From assembly GCA_027563935.2 (NCBI GenBank), contig CM050454.1, forward strand, positions 22,379,501 to 22,443,500: a stretch of DNA of 64,000 bases, in the 5' to 3' direction. The DNA is from Costus lasius (taxonomy: Eukaryota; Streptophyta; Magnoliopsida; Zingiberales; Costaceae). Under the pieces are notes generated by a model, which was given only the letters and a program-made list of their open reading frames with translations, was not told the origin of the DNA and searched no databases. A program made the translations under genes and the position numbers. Shown here piece by piece: positions 10,622 through 20,415 of this stretch (within the stretch, counting starts at the first letter, position 1; each line of letters opens with the position of its first letter).

Positions 10622-12041
10622 TGATGTAGGAGCATCTCCATGAAGTTCTCCAAGCCCTTGTATCTTGGGACTTCATGAATTTTGAAGCTTATCTTGTATT
10701 TGTTACTTTCATGTTCTTGCTTTAGAGTAGGGGTAGCCTAGGATTTTATTTTCTTTTCATTAATTTTAATTTCCTAGATGATGTAATAGGTTGTTTTAGC
10801 CTAGGGTTGCTTGCACCTATAATTCACTACAAGCCGCCTCCTCCTTCAAAAAGCGATTAATATCAGCGTTCCATCTCAACTCATCAAGGGTGATCCAAGA
10901 TCTACCACACATCAAGGAAAACCCTCAAGATCAACCCTCCATCAAAGCTCTTCAAAGAAGAGACAACATCCACCATCCATCAAGGTTTGCACACTTATTG
11001 GCGCCACCTTCCAAGGCACTCAACCACCTTCATGACATATGGATGCCACCTCATCATGCTTACATGTCATGGGCGCCCAAATCAGGTCAAAGTCCACAAG
11101 GAGCCAACTTCAAATTCAAACAAGTCAAATTCAGCCTCCAATTCCACCAATCAAATGCTAGACACCTCTTCACTCCACCAATAGAAGAGGCATGTGCATT
11201 CAATCTCCAAGAGCATTAAAGAGGCTTCCATGCACCCTTGCATGCAGCCAATTCGTTTACACATCTTCCCTCAAACATCAAAGGCGCCAAGAAAGAAAGA
11301 ACAAATCCAAACCATGCATTCAAAATCAGCCACCATCCAACCCTTGATTTGAAATTCAAATAAGGGCATCTTTGGAATCTTAGCTTCAATGTAACGTTGA
11401 GAGAAGGAGAGGATTTAAGGGCTTGTATTTTTCACTTGCACTTCAGTCTATGCATTTTGAGAAAAAAACTATGTGTTGAGCGAAAGCTTGTGTGGTGGTG
11501 GATTCCATCCAAAAACTCTTCTCCTCCCCTTCTCTTCCTCTAGAAGTGCCGAGAACTCTTTCCTCTCTTCTCTTCTTCTTCTTCTTCTTCTTCTTCTTCT
11601 TCTTCTTCACTAGATCTATCTTTCTCTCCTTTAAGTTCTCTGTGCATTGACGCCATCTTCATGCTAGTCTCCAACCTTCCTCAACGCCAATCAAAGAGGA
11701 ACAACTTCGAAGCCTTGATCAAGACCCCTAAGGACCATTTTGTTGTAGTTTAAGGGGAGCTTGGGGACATTGTATTTCGTCCTCCCCTTGTTCATTTGAT
11801 TTGAATGTTGGTCATTTAACTACCCCTATCTAGCCTCAACTCCAAGATACGGGAGCGTGGACAACGAAAGGGTTTTAGGCCCCTTCCCTAATAGGGCAAG
11901 GTGATTTCTCTCCTTTATCTTCTTGTGTTCTTTATTACTTGCTATTTTTCCTAGAATCGCATGCTTAGGGTTTACCATGTTTTTGAGCTACTTACCTAGA
12001 GACGGTCCTAATGTCAAACCCTAGAATCATCTCCTACTTCA
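10622..12041 (+). repeat. 3' LTR, family 2
   Basis: Starts TGATGTAGGAG and ends CTCCTACTTCA, near-perfect inverted ends. The last 76 bp match the 5' LTR remnant at 5061-5136. The right flank CTCCC (12042-12046) is the expected target duplication, but its partner is outside the window. It holds a (CTT)n tract at 11571-11608. Confidence 0.85.
11571..11608 (+). repeat. (CTT)n microsatellite
   Basis: About 12 uninterrupted CTT triplets within the family 2 3' LTR. Confidence 0.9.
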
Positions 12042-12427
12042 CTCCCTTTCCAGCACTGATTCTCACTGACGATAGCCCTCATCGCCAGCTCCCGTTCTCG
12101 CCGACGTCCGCCATCACCTCGCCGACACCAGTGCCTCGCCGAGGTATGTTAGCCAAGCTATTGATTTCTCTTCTGTGCTGAGACGTATGTTAGCCAATAA
12201 TCAGTTTCTATCTCTGCTTAGACGTATGTTAGGTAATAATCAAATAGATCTGTAATTAGGTGTAATGTTGAAAAGGAGGTTTTCAAATTTCAATACTTGG
12301 GGATGTTAATTATACTTGATACCTCACATGATACTTCTCTTGATAATGTGACTTAAGCATTAATTGGCTGATTCAAACTTATTCTCTTGATAATGTGACT
12401 GAGCATTAATTGGCTAATTCAAACTTA
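12042..12427 (+). other. GC-rich leader and tandem GTATGT repeats upstream of the FAR1-like pseudogene
   Basis: A GC-rich stretch (12060-12140) is built from CTCGCCGAC-like units. About 40-bp repeats follow, starting at 12141, 12182 and 12221, each opening with GA(G/C)GTATGTTAG, a donor-like GTATGT. It could be a 5' UTR exon and first intron of the gene below, or the terminal part of a transposon. No protein is encoded. Confidence 0.4.
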
Positions 12428-13486
12428 ATGGGGACTAGAGAGATTGAGGCAAGTGGATCTTCACCCATTGAAGAAGGTCTACAACTCTTTAAAGTAATAA
12501 TGTAATGTATTATTATGTTTAGCTTATAAATTTTAATTATTTATATTATAATGTTTATAATAGGAAACTTACAATGAACTTGAGAGTTCTTCAAATGTGC
12601 CTAAAATTGGTATGGAGTTTCCAAATGAAGAAGAAGCATATGATTTCTATAATGCATATGCAAGAAGGACTGGCTTTAGTATTAAGAAAGTGTAGATTCA
12701 TTTATTTGGCTTTTCAAGAGTTTCATATCAGTGATGTCAGGAAAGCAACCAACAATAATTTTCAATGATCAATCAGTGGCTATTTCTAAAGCTATAAAAT
12801 AAGTTTTTCCAACAACAAACCATCGGTTGTGTTTATGGCACATTTTTATGAATGCCAAAACTAACTTGAGTCATTGCATTCAAAGTTTTCCAAATTTATC
12901 ATTAGACTTGAAGGCTTGTGTATATGAGTGTAGTAGTGTTGAAAAGTTTAAGAAAGTTTATCCTCATTGTATAAGCGTGTTTGCCAAAAATCATATACAT
13001 TATCAACCAAAAGCATACATTGTTGTAAAGGCTTGCAATTGTTGGAAGAAGCCATTGATAATGTGACTCCTAAGGTTGAGGATGTCATTGTAAATGACAA
13101 AGAAGAAGCCATTGAAAATAATTTTTTTGAAAACTTAGGTGATAATGTGGTCAATGTGACAATTAGGCCTCCTCCTAGCAAGAAAGGACCCAAGGAGAAG
13201 AGAAAAAAAAGTGTTCTTGAGAGGAGACCTAAAAAAACAAATAGATCTAAGCATGGTGATTCAAGACTTGGTACAATTCAGTCACAGGTAGTTTCGTTGA
13301 ACAATTATTCATGTCTTTCTTTGTTATATATCATCAACTATTTTATGGTCTTATTGTCTTTAATGACTACAGGAGTCACATATGTTGAATACACAAATGG
13401 ATGCATCATTCTTGAATTTATCAATGCCTGTTTCATCACAGACAAGTCAACATGTATCATATCTATGTTTAAATAAATATATGTAG
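12428..13486 (+). pseudogene. FAR1/FHY3-related (MULE-derived) gene fragment with introns
   Basis: Exon 1 (ATG 12428 to 12493) is followed by a 70-bp GT...AG intron (12494-12563). Exon 2 then encodes the start of a FAR1 DNA-binding domain: [20 protein letters not shown], then RTGFSIKK and a stop at 12693. After a large deletion, 12745-12960 carries MULE-transposase-like motifs of this family (TIIFNDQSVAISKAI, VFPTTNHRLCLWHIFMNA). The region 13045-13287 resembles the basic C-terminal tail (RPPPSKKGPKEKRKKS). A second intron-like break is at about 13288-13372. Intact relatives are long nuclear transcription factors derived from Mutator transposases. Most of the zinc finger, the transposase core and the SWIM domain are absent, so this is a broken DNA-level copy, not a retrocopy. 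Confidence 0.75.
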
Positions 13487-13907
13487 GTTTGTATCAACAA
13501 GTTATCAACCGGTATCTCAACTTTATTTTGGATGCAGGACGAGTTCTCAACAACATTTAGAAGATTAAATTTTGTAAGGCCATCGTAAAGATGAAATATG
13601 TGTTGTATTTTTGGATGACATGGCTGTTTTGTAATATGGGATGGGAGGGCTGATTGTAACAAATGAAATTTGAAATTTCATTTTGAAATATATGTTGTAT
13701 TAATTCAGATTGGTCCTGTACTCGAGCTCAAATGGTGCAAATTTAGTATGTTATTGGAACGGGTTTATGTGCTGAATATTTGACTCCATAATATGTTGAT
13801 ATGTATGTTATGTGACGCTAGAATATCTGTGTAGTGGTTTGGTAGATATTGCTGAATATTTTGCTACTAGAACTATGAGATAGTGACACAAATTTCTCTA
13901 CAAACAG
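13487..13907 (+). other. Spacer between the FAR1-like and GSH1 fragments
   Basis: AT-rich with no open frame of note. The last part, up to ACAG at 13904-13907, reads as the 3' end of the intron before the first GSH1 exon. The preceding GSH1 exon is not present. Confidence 0.4.
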
Positions 13908-14302
13908 GTTAATCTTGATTTCAGTTCAGAATCAGATAGGATAAGAAAGTTTCGTGCTTGTCTTGCTTTGCAACCTATGGGTACTATCCTCTGCCATGCA
14001 TAAAGTGGTCACTCACTGGCTATTTAACTTTTGATATGTTCTTTTACCAGATAGCAATAGCAATATTTGCAAATTCACCTTTCACTGAAGGAAAGCCAAA
14101 TGGCTTTCTGAGCATGAGAAGGTTCTTGTTAACATTATTAATCTTCTGCTTTGTATTTTGATTTTTTGACCTCTTATCCATTTCTTGATTATCTTGAATA
14201 TCTTGATTAATCATCATCATTGATGTATTTCAGCCACATATGGACTGACACAGACAATAATTGAACTAGCATGTTGCCTTTTGTTTTCAATGATTCTTTT
14301 GG
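13908..14302 (+). pseudogene. GSH1: Three-exon fragment of plant glutamate-cysteine ligase (GSH1)
   Basis: Exon a (13908-13980) encodes [20 protein letters not shown] then LQP. Intron 13981-14054 (GT...AG). Exon b (14055-14121) encodes FANSPFTEGKPNGFLSMR. Intron 14122-14233. Exon c (14234-14302) encodes SHIWTDTDNN, a stop, then MLPFVFNDSFG, ending at a GGTAAG donor. Splice phases join the exons in frame and match the order of a highly conserved block in plastid-type plant glutamate-cysteine ligase, the first enzyme of glutathione synthesis (Glu + Cys + ATP to gamma-Glu-Cys). A TGA replaces the codon after the Asn pair. Neither the preceding nor the following exon is found, so only about 70 of roughly 500 codons are present. 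It is a DNA-level fragment that still has introns. Confidence 0.85.
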
Positions 14303-14859
14303 GTAAGTTCATTGTTTTCTTCTTTTCTTTGCATACTTGTTGGAGGAACTTTCCAACTAAATAGCAATTTGCAAATTGTGAATGTTAGATTGAGTTCAAA
14401 TTTTAACTTAAAGTTTGTCAAAGAAAAGTACATTTAAATTTTGTTCTCAAAACTGCTAGAACATATGAAGCCAAGTCAAAATGGAATTCTTTCTGCTGTT
14501 TTGGAGCCGAAACTAAGATGATAAATAAAGAACATATGAATCGGCTAATTGTTTGAGTTTTGTCCTAATGTTTCTTTCACATGTTTGATATTGCTTCCCA
14601 TTTTCTCAAATTCATCTGTTAATTATTGTTCTAAATATTAGACACTATATAAGTCAACCTAAAACACAAGATACAATTTTGAGTGTGGAATCACAAGATC
14701 TGATAACATAGATTTACAAGAATATATATGTTTATGAAATAAATAAACGTATTAGACACTTTAGTCAACATTTGTTTGATTTATACATGGCACAAGTAAG
14801 AAGCAGTGGTACATCTGCAAAGAAACCAAGTAAAACTGCAAAGTCGGTAGAATGCAGAA
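14303..14859. other. AT-rich spacer after the GSH1 fragment
   Basis: Begins as intron sequence after the GTAAG donor at 14302. No next GSH1 exon and no other protein match was seen before 14860. Confidence 0.4.
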
Positions 14860-15705
14860 TCATTTGAATGGATTCATTCGACATTGGTGGGCACTGGCAT
14901 TGGTGAGGGCTGGCGTCGGCGAGAATGGGCGCTGGTGAGAACTGATGTCGGCGAGGGATGGCGTTAGCGAGGGGTTGGCGTCGGTGAGGCACTGGGTGAG
15001 GGGTGACGAGGCGCTGGGTGAGGGGCCCGGCGAGAGCGAGGGCGAGGCACTGGGGGAAGCGATGTTGTCGGCGAGCACTGGCATCGGCAAGGCGATGTCG
15101 TTGGCGAGTGCCGGTATAGTGTCCTCTACCTCCATGGACTCTGTATCAGCATGAACAGCAGACTCTGGTTAATCGGAAGGAGGCTCAGAGGCAGTAGCCT
15201 CCTCCACATTAATAGGAGTAGGAGTCATCTGCTGCGTGTCAGTATGCTCCATCTCAACTGTCACTGGAGCTGGCTCTGAGGGTGCTATAGGTGTCTCTGT
15301 AGTCTCTGGTACAAGTGATAATCGTGGAGCAACTCTCCTCCCCCAAGCAAAAGTAGAGCAGCCGGTATGCTTCCTAGCATACCTTCTAGCAATCCTCTGA
15401 TCTCTACTCTCTGGCCTATCAGTAGGCCTCTCAAAAATAATCTCCAACTCTGGAGAACTGACTAGCTCAGATGTAGTCTGTGATGTACTGGGAGCCATAG
15501 GTGTGCTCGGAACTGTAGGTGTACTCGGAGCCTCTGATGTATGCGTCTGAGTCTCAAGCTCCGAGTCATCATAAACGATGCGCTCAAAAGTATCTAGTAA
15601 GACTCCAGATACCATCCTATACATGAACTGTGGGGTGGGTCCAATATATCTACTCTTCATCACTGCCCCATAGGGTCTAGTCCTCATAGATCTCCTTGGT
15701 GCCAT
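14860..15705 (-). pseudogene. ORF3-like frame of element B, Ser/Pro-rich tail
   Basis: One frame of 282 codons from the ATG at 15705, broken by a single TAA at 15169-15171. The start MAPRRSMRTRP and a following SRYIGPTPQ resemble the N-terminus of the ORF3 in element A (MPPRRKNTGKH..., TRYIDPPS). The middle is rich in T, S, P and E, and the last ~90 codons form a GC-rich Ser/Pro/Ala/Asp low-complexity tail (14870-15135) coded by repeated CTCGCCGAC-type units. The large globular part of an Athila ORF3 is missing. ORF3 of these elements sits where retroviruses have env, but its function is unknown. The assignment is tentative. Confidence 0.45.
14870..15135. repeat. GC-rich degenerate minisatellite (CTCGCCGAC-type units)
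   Basis: Repeated GGCGTCGGCGAG/GGCACTGGC-type units on the plus strand. Related units in inverted orientation occur at 12060-12140, and similar language occurs at 55370-55690. Confidence 0.6.
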
Positions 15706-16139
15706 AAATCTCGGTATAATCGAATCAATACTAATATGCAGATTTTAATAAAACCGTGAGACTACAGTAACTATGAAAGTCGCCTGTCAAAGATTCGCTA
15801 AAATCCCTATAGAAATCCAAGTGGACTACTTCCAAATCGATGCTAGAAGTATGTAAATCAAGTATAGAATCCGAAGAGTAAAGCTGGGTAAAGTTTGCTC
15901 ACGAATCTAGGTGAAAATCGGATCGCAATTGGGCGCCGGTGGCGAAACTGGTGTTCTGCGAATGTCTACCGCTTCTTCATGAAATCCGGCTGGAATCCGA
16001 TGAAAAGTCATCAGAAAACACTCGCTGGAGGTGGAGGAAGGTCGGAGGAAGGGTTTTGCCGCACGTGGTGGAAGAAATCATTAAGAATCGACATTTAACA
16101 AGCGTAGGTGTAAACTCTAGTTTTGCCTGTTAAGTTCAA

Positions 16140-16510
16140 AACTATAGAACTCACGGTCTGTGAGTGGTTTACGGCTTCGGCCATAATTACGTCTGTGTCT
16201 TAGCCCCTTTACAAATGAAACTCACGGCCCGTAAGTGACTCATGGCCATGACTGTGAAAGTTGCGCCAGAACTCCATTTTTCACTAAAAATTTTCCAAAA
16301 AATTTCTAAAAAATTCTCACACGTAAAACAACGTAATTAGAAGATTTTTCATACATAAAAGTTCATCAAATCAAGCTGTTAAAAAACTCTAAAAATTATA
16401 AGAAAAATTACAAACTAAAACTAAAAACACTAAGGTAAATAAAACTCAAAAATTTTGGGTTGCCTTCCAAAAAGCGCTGGTTGAAGGTCATTAGCTCGAC
16501 CATAGTATAG
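16140..16510 (-). other. Post-pol spacer of element B with the GGCAACCC motif and pol-deletion junction
   Basis: On the minus strand, 16455-16500 reads GGTCGAGCTAATGACC, then AGCGCTTTTTGGAAGGCAAC. Element A has the same signature immediately after its integrase stop (32732-32781) and element D has it at 63150-63205. In B it directly follows the protease linker, marking the 3' boundary of the polymerase deletion. At 16140-16260 there are several ACGGCC/GGCCGTAA-type motifs. Confidence 0.65.
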
Positions 16511-16511
16511 T

Positions 16512-17424
16512 TTATTGATGTTTTGGTGGGTCCAAGGCGTAATGAATAATATGAAAATTTTCATCTCCACTCCTTTTTAAATTAACTTGTGAGCTTAAAT
16601 TGATAATATGTGATTGGGCCCATGTTCCATCTCTTTTCCCTTTGTCTTTTTCAAGCTTCAAATATCTTTCAATGGGATTCTTGTCAACTTCTGAAGTATT
16701 CCCATGATAAGCTATGATTTCTTCATCTTTGTTGTGATGGTGAGATTCTGCAAAAGAAAGCTTCTTAGTCTTCAAAGAAAAATCAAATAGTAGTTTATCC
16801 TTTCCAAAATTCAATGTCAGTTTCTCATTCATCATGTCAACAATGGCACCTGCACTAGCCATAAATGGTCTACCCAATATAATTGGTAACTCAATGTTTT
16901 CTTCCATATCAACAATTATAAAATCAGTTAAAATAGTTACCAACTTTAACAGAAGCATTTTCAATCATTCCAACAGATTGTTGAATAGAACCATTAGCAA
17001 ATTGAAGTAAAGTTTTTGTAAACCTCATATTTCCACTGTTGATCCTTCTAGAAATAGATAGGGGCATCAAACTTACACTTGCCCCTAAATCACATAAGGC
17101 ATGTTCAATAAAAATCTTACCAACTTGGCAGGGAATCATTAAGTTCCCAGGATCTTTTACCTTTGCGATCACCTTGGGCTCACTTACCTCACTGCTCTCT
17201 ACCTCAAGTTTTTCAATGTCAAACTTTCCCAAGTCTACTCTTACTAGCCTTTGAGGGAAAGGAATGGGTAGAACATATGCAGATGAACCTACATAGACTT
17301 CCTCCCTCTCCTTCTCTACTGACATCTCTTCCTCAGGTGAAGTCTCTTCAGGCTTCCTTTCCAAAACTTCAGGTCCAGGTTCTTCGTTAGGCATCCGGGG
17401 CTCATCAATATATTCGCCATTCAC
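16512..17424 (-). pseudogene. Athila-type aspartic protease and linker of element B
   Basis: 17424 downward encodes a proline/glutamate linker, then PGNLMIPCQVGKIFIEHALC and DLGASVSLMPLS, with the gypsy protease active-site loop in the form DLGAS instead of DTG/DSG, as is usual in Athila. After a frame change near 16940 comes ELPIILGRPFMASAGAIVDM, the second conserved protease segment. The product would cleave the Gag-Pol polyprotein. The frame then runs through a linker to a stop at about 16512 with no reverse transcriptase. The frameshift makes it non-functional as read. Confidence 0.75.
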
Positions 17425-18797
17425 AATGGTGATGGCGTTACAGTGCTCCGCTCCCTGGGGTTCATCTTTGGTTGCCCTGGAAGTTTACCTATAGCCCTAC
17501 TGGAGGTACTTTCCTGCTGAGCTATTTGACTTTCCAACATCTTGTTGTGGGTTGCCAAGGCATCTACTCGAGATGTTAAATGCTTAATAGTATCAGAGAC
17601 ATCCTTGTTGTGCTTTTTTTGAGCAACAACGAATCCTTTCAAAAGAGACTCCAAGTTGGACTTCTGAGGCTGACTGAATTGCCTAGACTAAAAACCTAGT
17701 GGCAACTTATTATTCTGTTGATTATATTATGGAGGAACTTGCCCTTGGTTGTTCTTGTATGACAGGTTAGGGTGGTTCCTTCAGCCTGGATTATATGTAG
17801 CAGAATAAGGGTCGTTCACCTGTCTTTGATTATAGTTGCCTAAAACATTGACCGGCTCCTAAAGAGAATCATCCTGTGGCAAAGCTAAGAGCTGACAATC
17901 AGTAGAGATATGACCTGAAACACCACAAACCTCACAAGAAATAGAATTAACTGCAATTGAGGGAAAAGTAAAAGAATCTAATTTTTGTGCTAAAGAATCT
18001 ACCTTTGCAGCTAAAGATGTCAAGGAGTCACTACTATACTTACCCATACCCATCGATGTGGTACCTCGCTCATTGGACCAATGGTTGTGATTCATAGCCA
18101 TGTCTTCCTCAAGTAAAGACATCGCATCCTCAACGTTTTTACTCATGATAGCTCCCCCAACAGCAACATCCACGATGAGCTTTGTACTGTAGTCCAATCT
18201 ATTATAGAAGATATGGATTATGACCCACTTCTTAAGCCGATGATGAGGACACATGCGCTAGAGGTCCTTAAAGCGATCCTAAGCATCATAAAGTGACTCT
18301 CCTTCTCTTTGTCCAAAGCATGTTATCATATTCCTCTGTTGAACTGTCTTGCTGGGTGGAAAGTATTTGGTGAGAAAAGCACATGAGAGCTCATCCCATA
18401 TAGAAATTGATCGAGCAGGAAGAGAATACAACCAAGCTCGTGTGCGATCCCTAAGAGAAAATGAAAATAGTCTTAGTCTAATCGCATCAAGATGAAGATT
18501 AGGATCCTGGTTTGGGGAACCCCCAAACTAGTTCTACTGAACCATAGTCATTAGTGCAGGTTTATGCTCAAAATTGTTCACCTCCACATTGGGTCGAATA
18601 ATGCTTGAATTAAAGCCCTGTATGTTAGGCACTGCAAAATCCCTCAACGATTGATTGTTCGCCATCGCGTCTTCTTCTGAAGTCTTTTTAGTCTGAAACT
18701 GTAGTCTTCTTCGAAGGCGGAAGGTGAGTTTAATCTCTAGATCTTCAGGAAATAGAGTACCTGTATTTAAAACTCTGGCATACAACGTGTCAATCAA
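17421..18797 (-). pseudogene. Athila-type gag of element B
   Basis: Three blocks, 18534-18797, 17859-18254 and 17421-17654, joined by sequence with scattered stops. Visible parts are SLRDFAVPNIQGFNSSIIRP near the N-terminus, a capsid region ending in MCPHHRLKKWVIIHIFYNRL, a CCHC-like finger C-x2-C-x4-H-x4-C (CEVCGVSGHISTDC), and a coiled-coil-like C-terminal part (LTSRVDALATHNKMLESQIA). It is collinear with gag of element A (27351-28870). Gag would be the particle protein. Several in-frame stops make it a pseudogene. Confidence 0.8.
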
Positions 18798-18919
18798 GTG
18801 AAATAGAATTAAGATAACAAAAAAAATAACTAGGAATAAAAAAACAAAGTAAATGCTAAAACAAAAGAAAAATGCTTAGTCTCTAAACTTATCGATCAAA
18901 TCGATATTGGCTGGCCTGA

Positions 18920-18937
18920 TCCTCGGTAACGGCGCCA
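18920..18937 (-). other. Primer binding site (TGGCGCCGTT type) of element B
   Basis: The minus strand reads TGGCGCCGTTACCGAGGA, the PBS form used by Athila/Tat-like plant elements, six bases inside the LTR edge at 18944. Element A has the matching TGGCGCTGTTGCTGGGGA at 27191. Confidence 0.85.
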
Positions 18938-18943
18938 AAAACT

Positions 18944-20415
18944 TGATGCATTCGCAAGTGCACTAATTTATCGAAGTAATAAAATAAAGATTGTTCCCAA
19001 CGAGGATCTAGCTGTTAAGTACCGATTATACGACATGTTTAAATCTAGGCTAATCAAATTGTGATTTTTGTGTGAACTCCAAAGTACAAAAAGCAATAGA
19101 GGTGACGTTCTAGGAAAAATTAGGTTTTAGAAGGTCGGGACTCGGGGTTTCAGCACACTGACAATTATAAACTTGATAAAGATAATTCCTTGAACGAAAA
19201 ATTATAGTCATGAAAGGGGCTTTTCCTAAAGTATAGATTACCTCCTCTCAAAGCATAATCCGGTATCTAGCTACACTAACTCCCTACTCTTGTGACAGTT
19301 AACATAACTAGACCCATTAAGTTCTATGAAAAATCTTGGAAATCCTTCAAATGAATCCAAACTACTCCCGTGATTGGATTCGTAGGTTTGAATAGAATAT
19401 TTCCGACGTTGCGATTCACCTCCCGGTCCTTCTCGCAACATCTAAGACGCAACTATACTTGGCCAGAGTAAATCACGTAAATAACACACTTCTAATCAAA
19501 TCAATACTATAAAATATCTTAACAAAGAATGAAATTACAGACTTTGATCCATAAATGTCAGTGGGCTATATCCCAAATCCCGAAATAAAGTTTTACTCGC
19601 TCATGATAAACGTTAACAACATGAATATGAATAAAACTTGTATTGAATCCTATAAAAAATACACGAATTCACTAAGAAAGTAAATGGAAAAGCTTCCCCT
19701 CGATCTGGAGACAAAGATGAAGTGATCAATTCTCCCTTTTGCATGAATTCTCACCGGAATTTTGCCCTGGAACCGAGTTTTTGGCCTAGCCGCCGCCTCT
19801 GATTGTGTTCGTCCAAAAAAGTCTCCCTTGCCCTCTAAAAATCCCTCCTTTTATAGTTCAATCAGTTGGAACCCATCAAGGAAGAATTCTGGAGAGATTG
19901 GTTCAATTCTGGTTCGATTTAGAGTTGAATTGAGTGAAAAACTCGAAAGGGTAGAAAAATTAACGGCCCATAAATAAGTTTACGGTTGCGGCCGTAAATG
20001 TTTATGTGAATAAAGTCCCGTGTTCACATAAAGATTCACGGCCTCACTTCACGGGTCTCACCTGTGAAAGTTTCTGTGAACTTTTTTACTTAGCTGCATT
20101 TTCACCCTTTGAACGTGAAACTCACGCCCAGCTGAAAGACTCACTGCTGCGGCTGTAAAAGTCGCATCTGTCACTATTTTTGCTCCAAATTTGATGTGCG
20201 ACCTCATAATTTTCTTGGGAATCATGCTATGCCTTCAAAACTCAGAAAATCCATCAATTTTATGCCATTTTACCTGCATTTTCATAAAAACTAAGAAAAG
20301 TGAAGATTTCATACCAAGTGAAATAAAAATACTAAAAATTAGTATAAAACCATGAAATTAAGCCTAAATATCATATAAAATACAGGCAAAAACATGATGT
20401 AAATGTAACACATCA
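18944..20415 (-). repeat. 5' LTR of element B
   Basis: On the minus strand it starts TGATGTGTTACATTTACATC and ends TGCATCA, about 1.47 kb. It matches the solo LTR at 35356-36831 along its length (compare the 20340-20415 complement with 35356-35430). A TATA-like ACTATAAAAGGAGG reads on the minus strand at about 19845-19858. GGCCGTAA/ACGGCC motifs lie at 19970-20165. Confidence 0.85.

Larger units (their letters stand above)
5061..12041 (+). mobile_element. Gag-only large LTR retrotransposon (LTR family 2, LARD-like)
   Basis: The last 76 bp of a 5' LTR (5061-5136) and a complete 3' LTR (10622-12041) flank an internal region with an iMet-type PBS at 5138, a long repetitive leader, gag at 8647-9222 and an uncharacterised proline-rich ORF. 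No PR, RT, RNaseH or INT is visible. The 5' LTR was split by the family 1 element, so its left part is outside the window. A 1.7-kb solo LTR is nested at 6162-7890. The structure fits a large retrotransposon derivative mobilised by a partner's polymerase. Confidence 0.8.
14860..20415 (-). mobile_element. Athila-like element B, minus strand, polymerase deleted and 3' LTR missing
   Basis: Reading right to left: 5' LTR (18944-20415), PBS (18920-18937), gag (about 17421-18797), protease (16512-17424), the conserved post-pol motif (16455-16500), and an ORF3-like frame (14860-15705). The RT, RNaseH and integrase region expected between protease and the post-pol motif is absent. No 3' LTR is seen to the left, so the element is truncated there by or at the FAR1/GSH1 island. 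The LTR family is the same as the solo LTR at 35356-36831. Confidence 0.8.

Noticed and set aside
14936..14945. GAACT beside 14940 as target-duplication partner of GAACT at 20416 for element B
   Set aside because: The adjoining sequence does not match the LTR end (TGATGCATTCGCAAG), so the five-base match is most likely chance.
14945..15154. Plus-strand Gly/Glu-rich frame
   Set aside because: Antisense to the repetitive ORF3-like tail; it stays open only because the GC-rich unit lacks stops.
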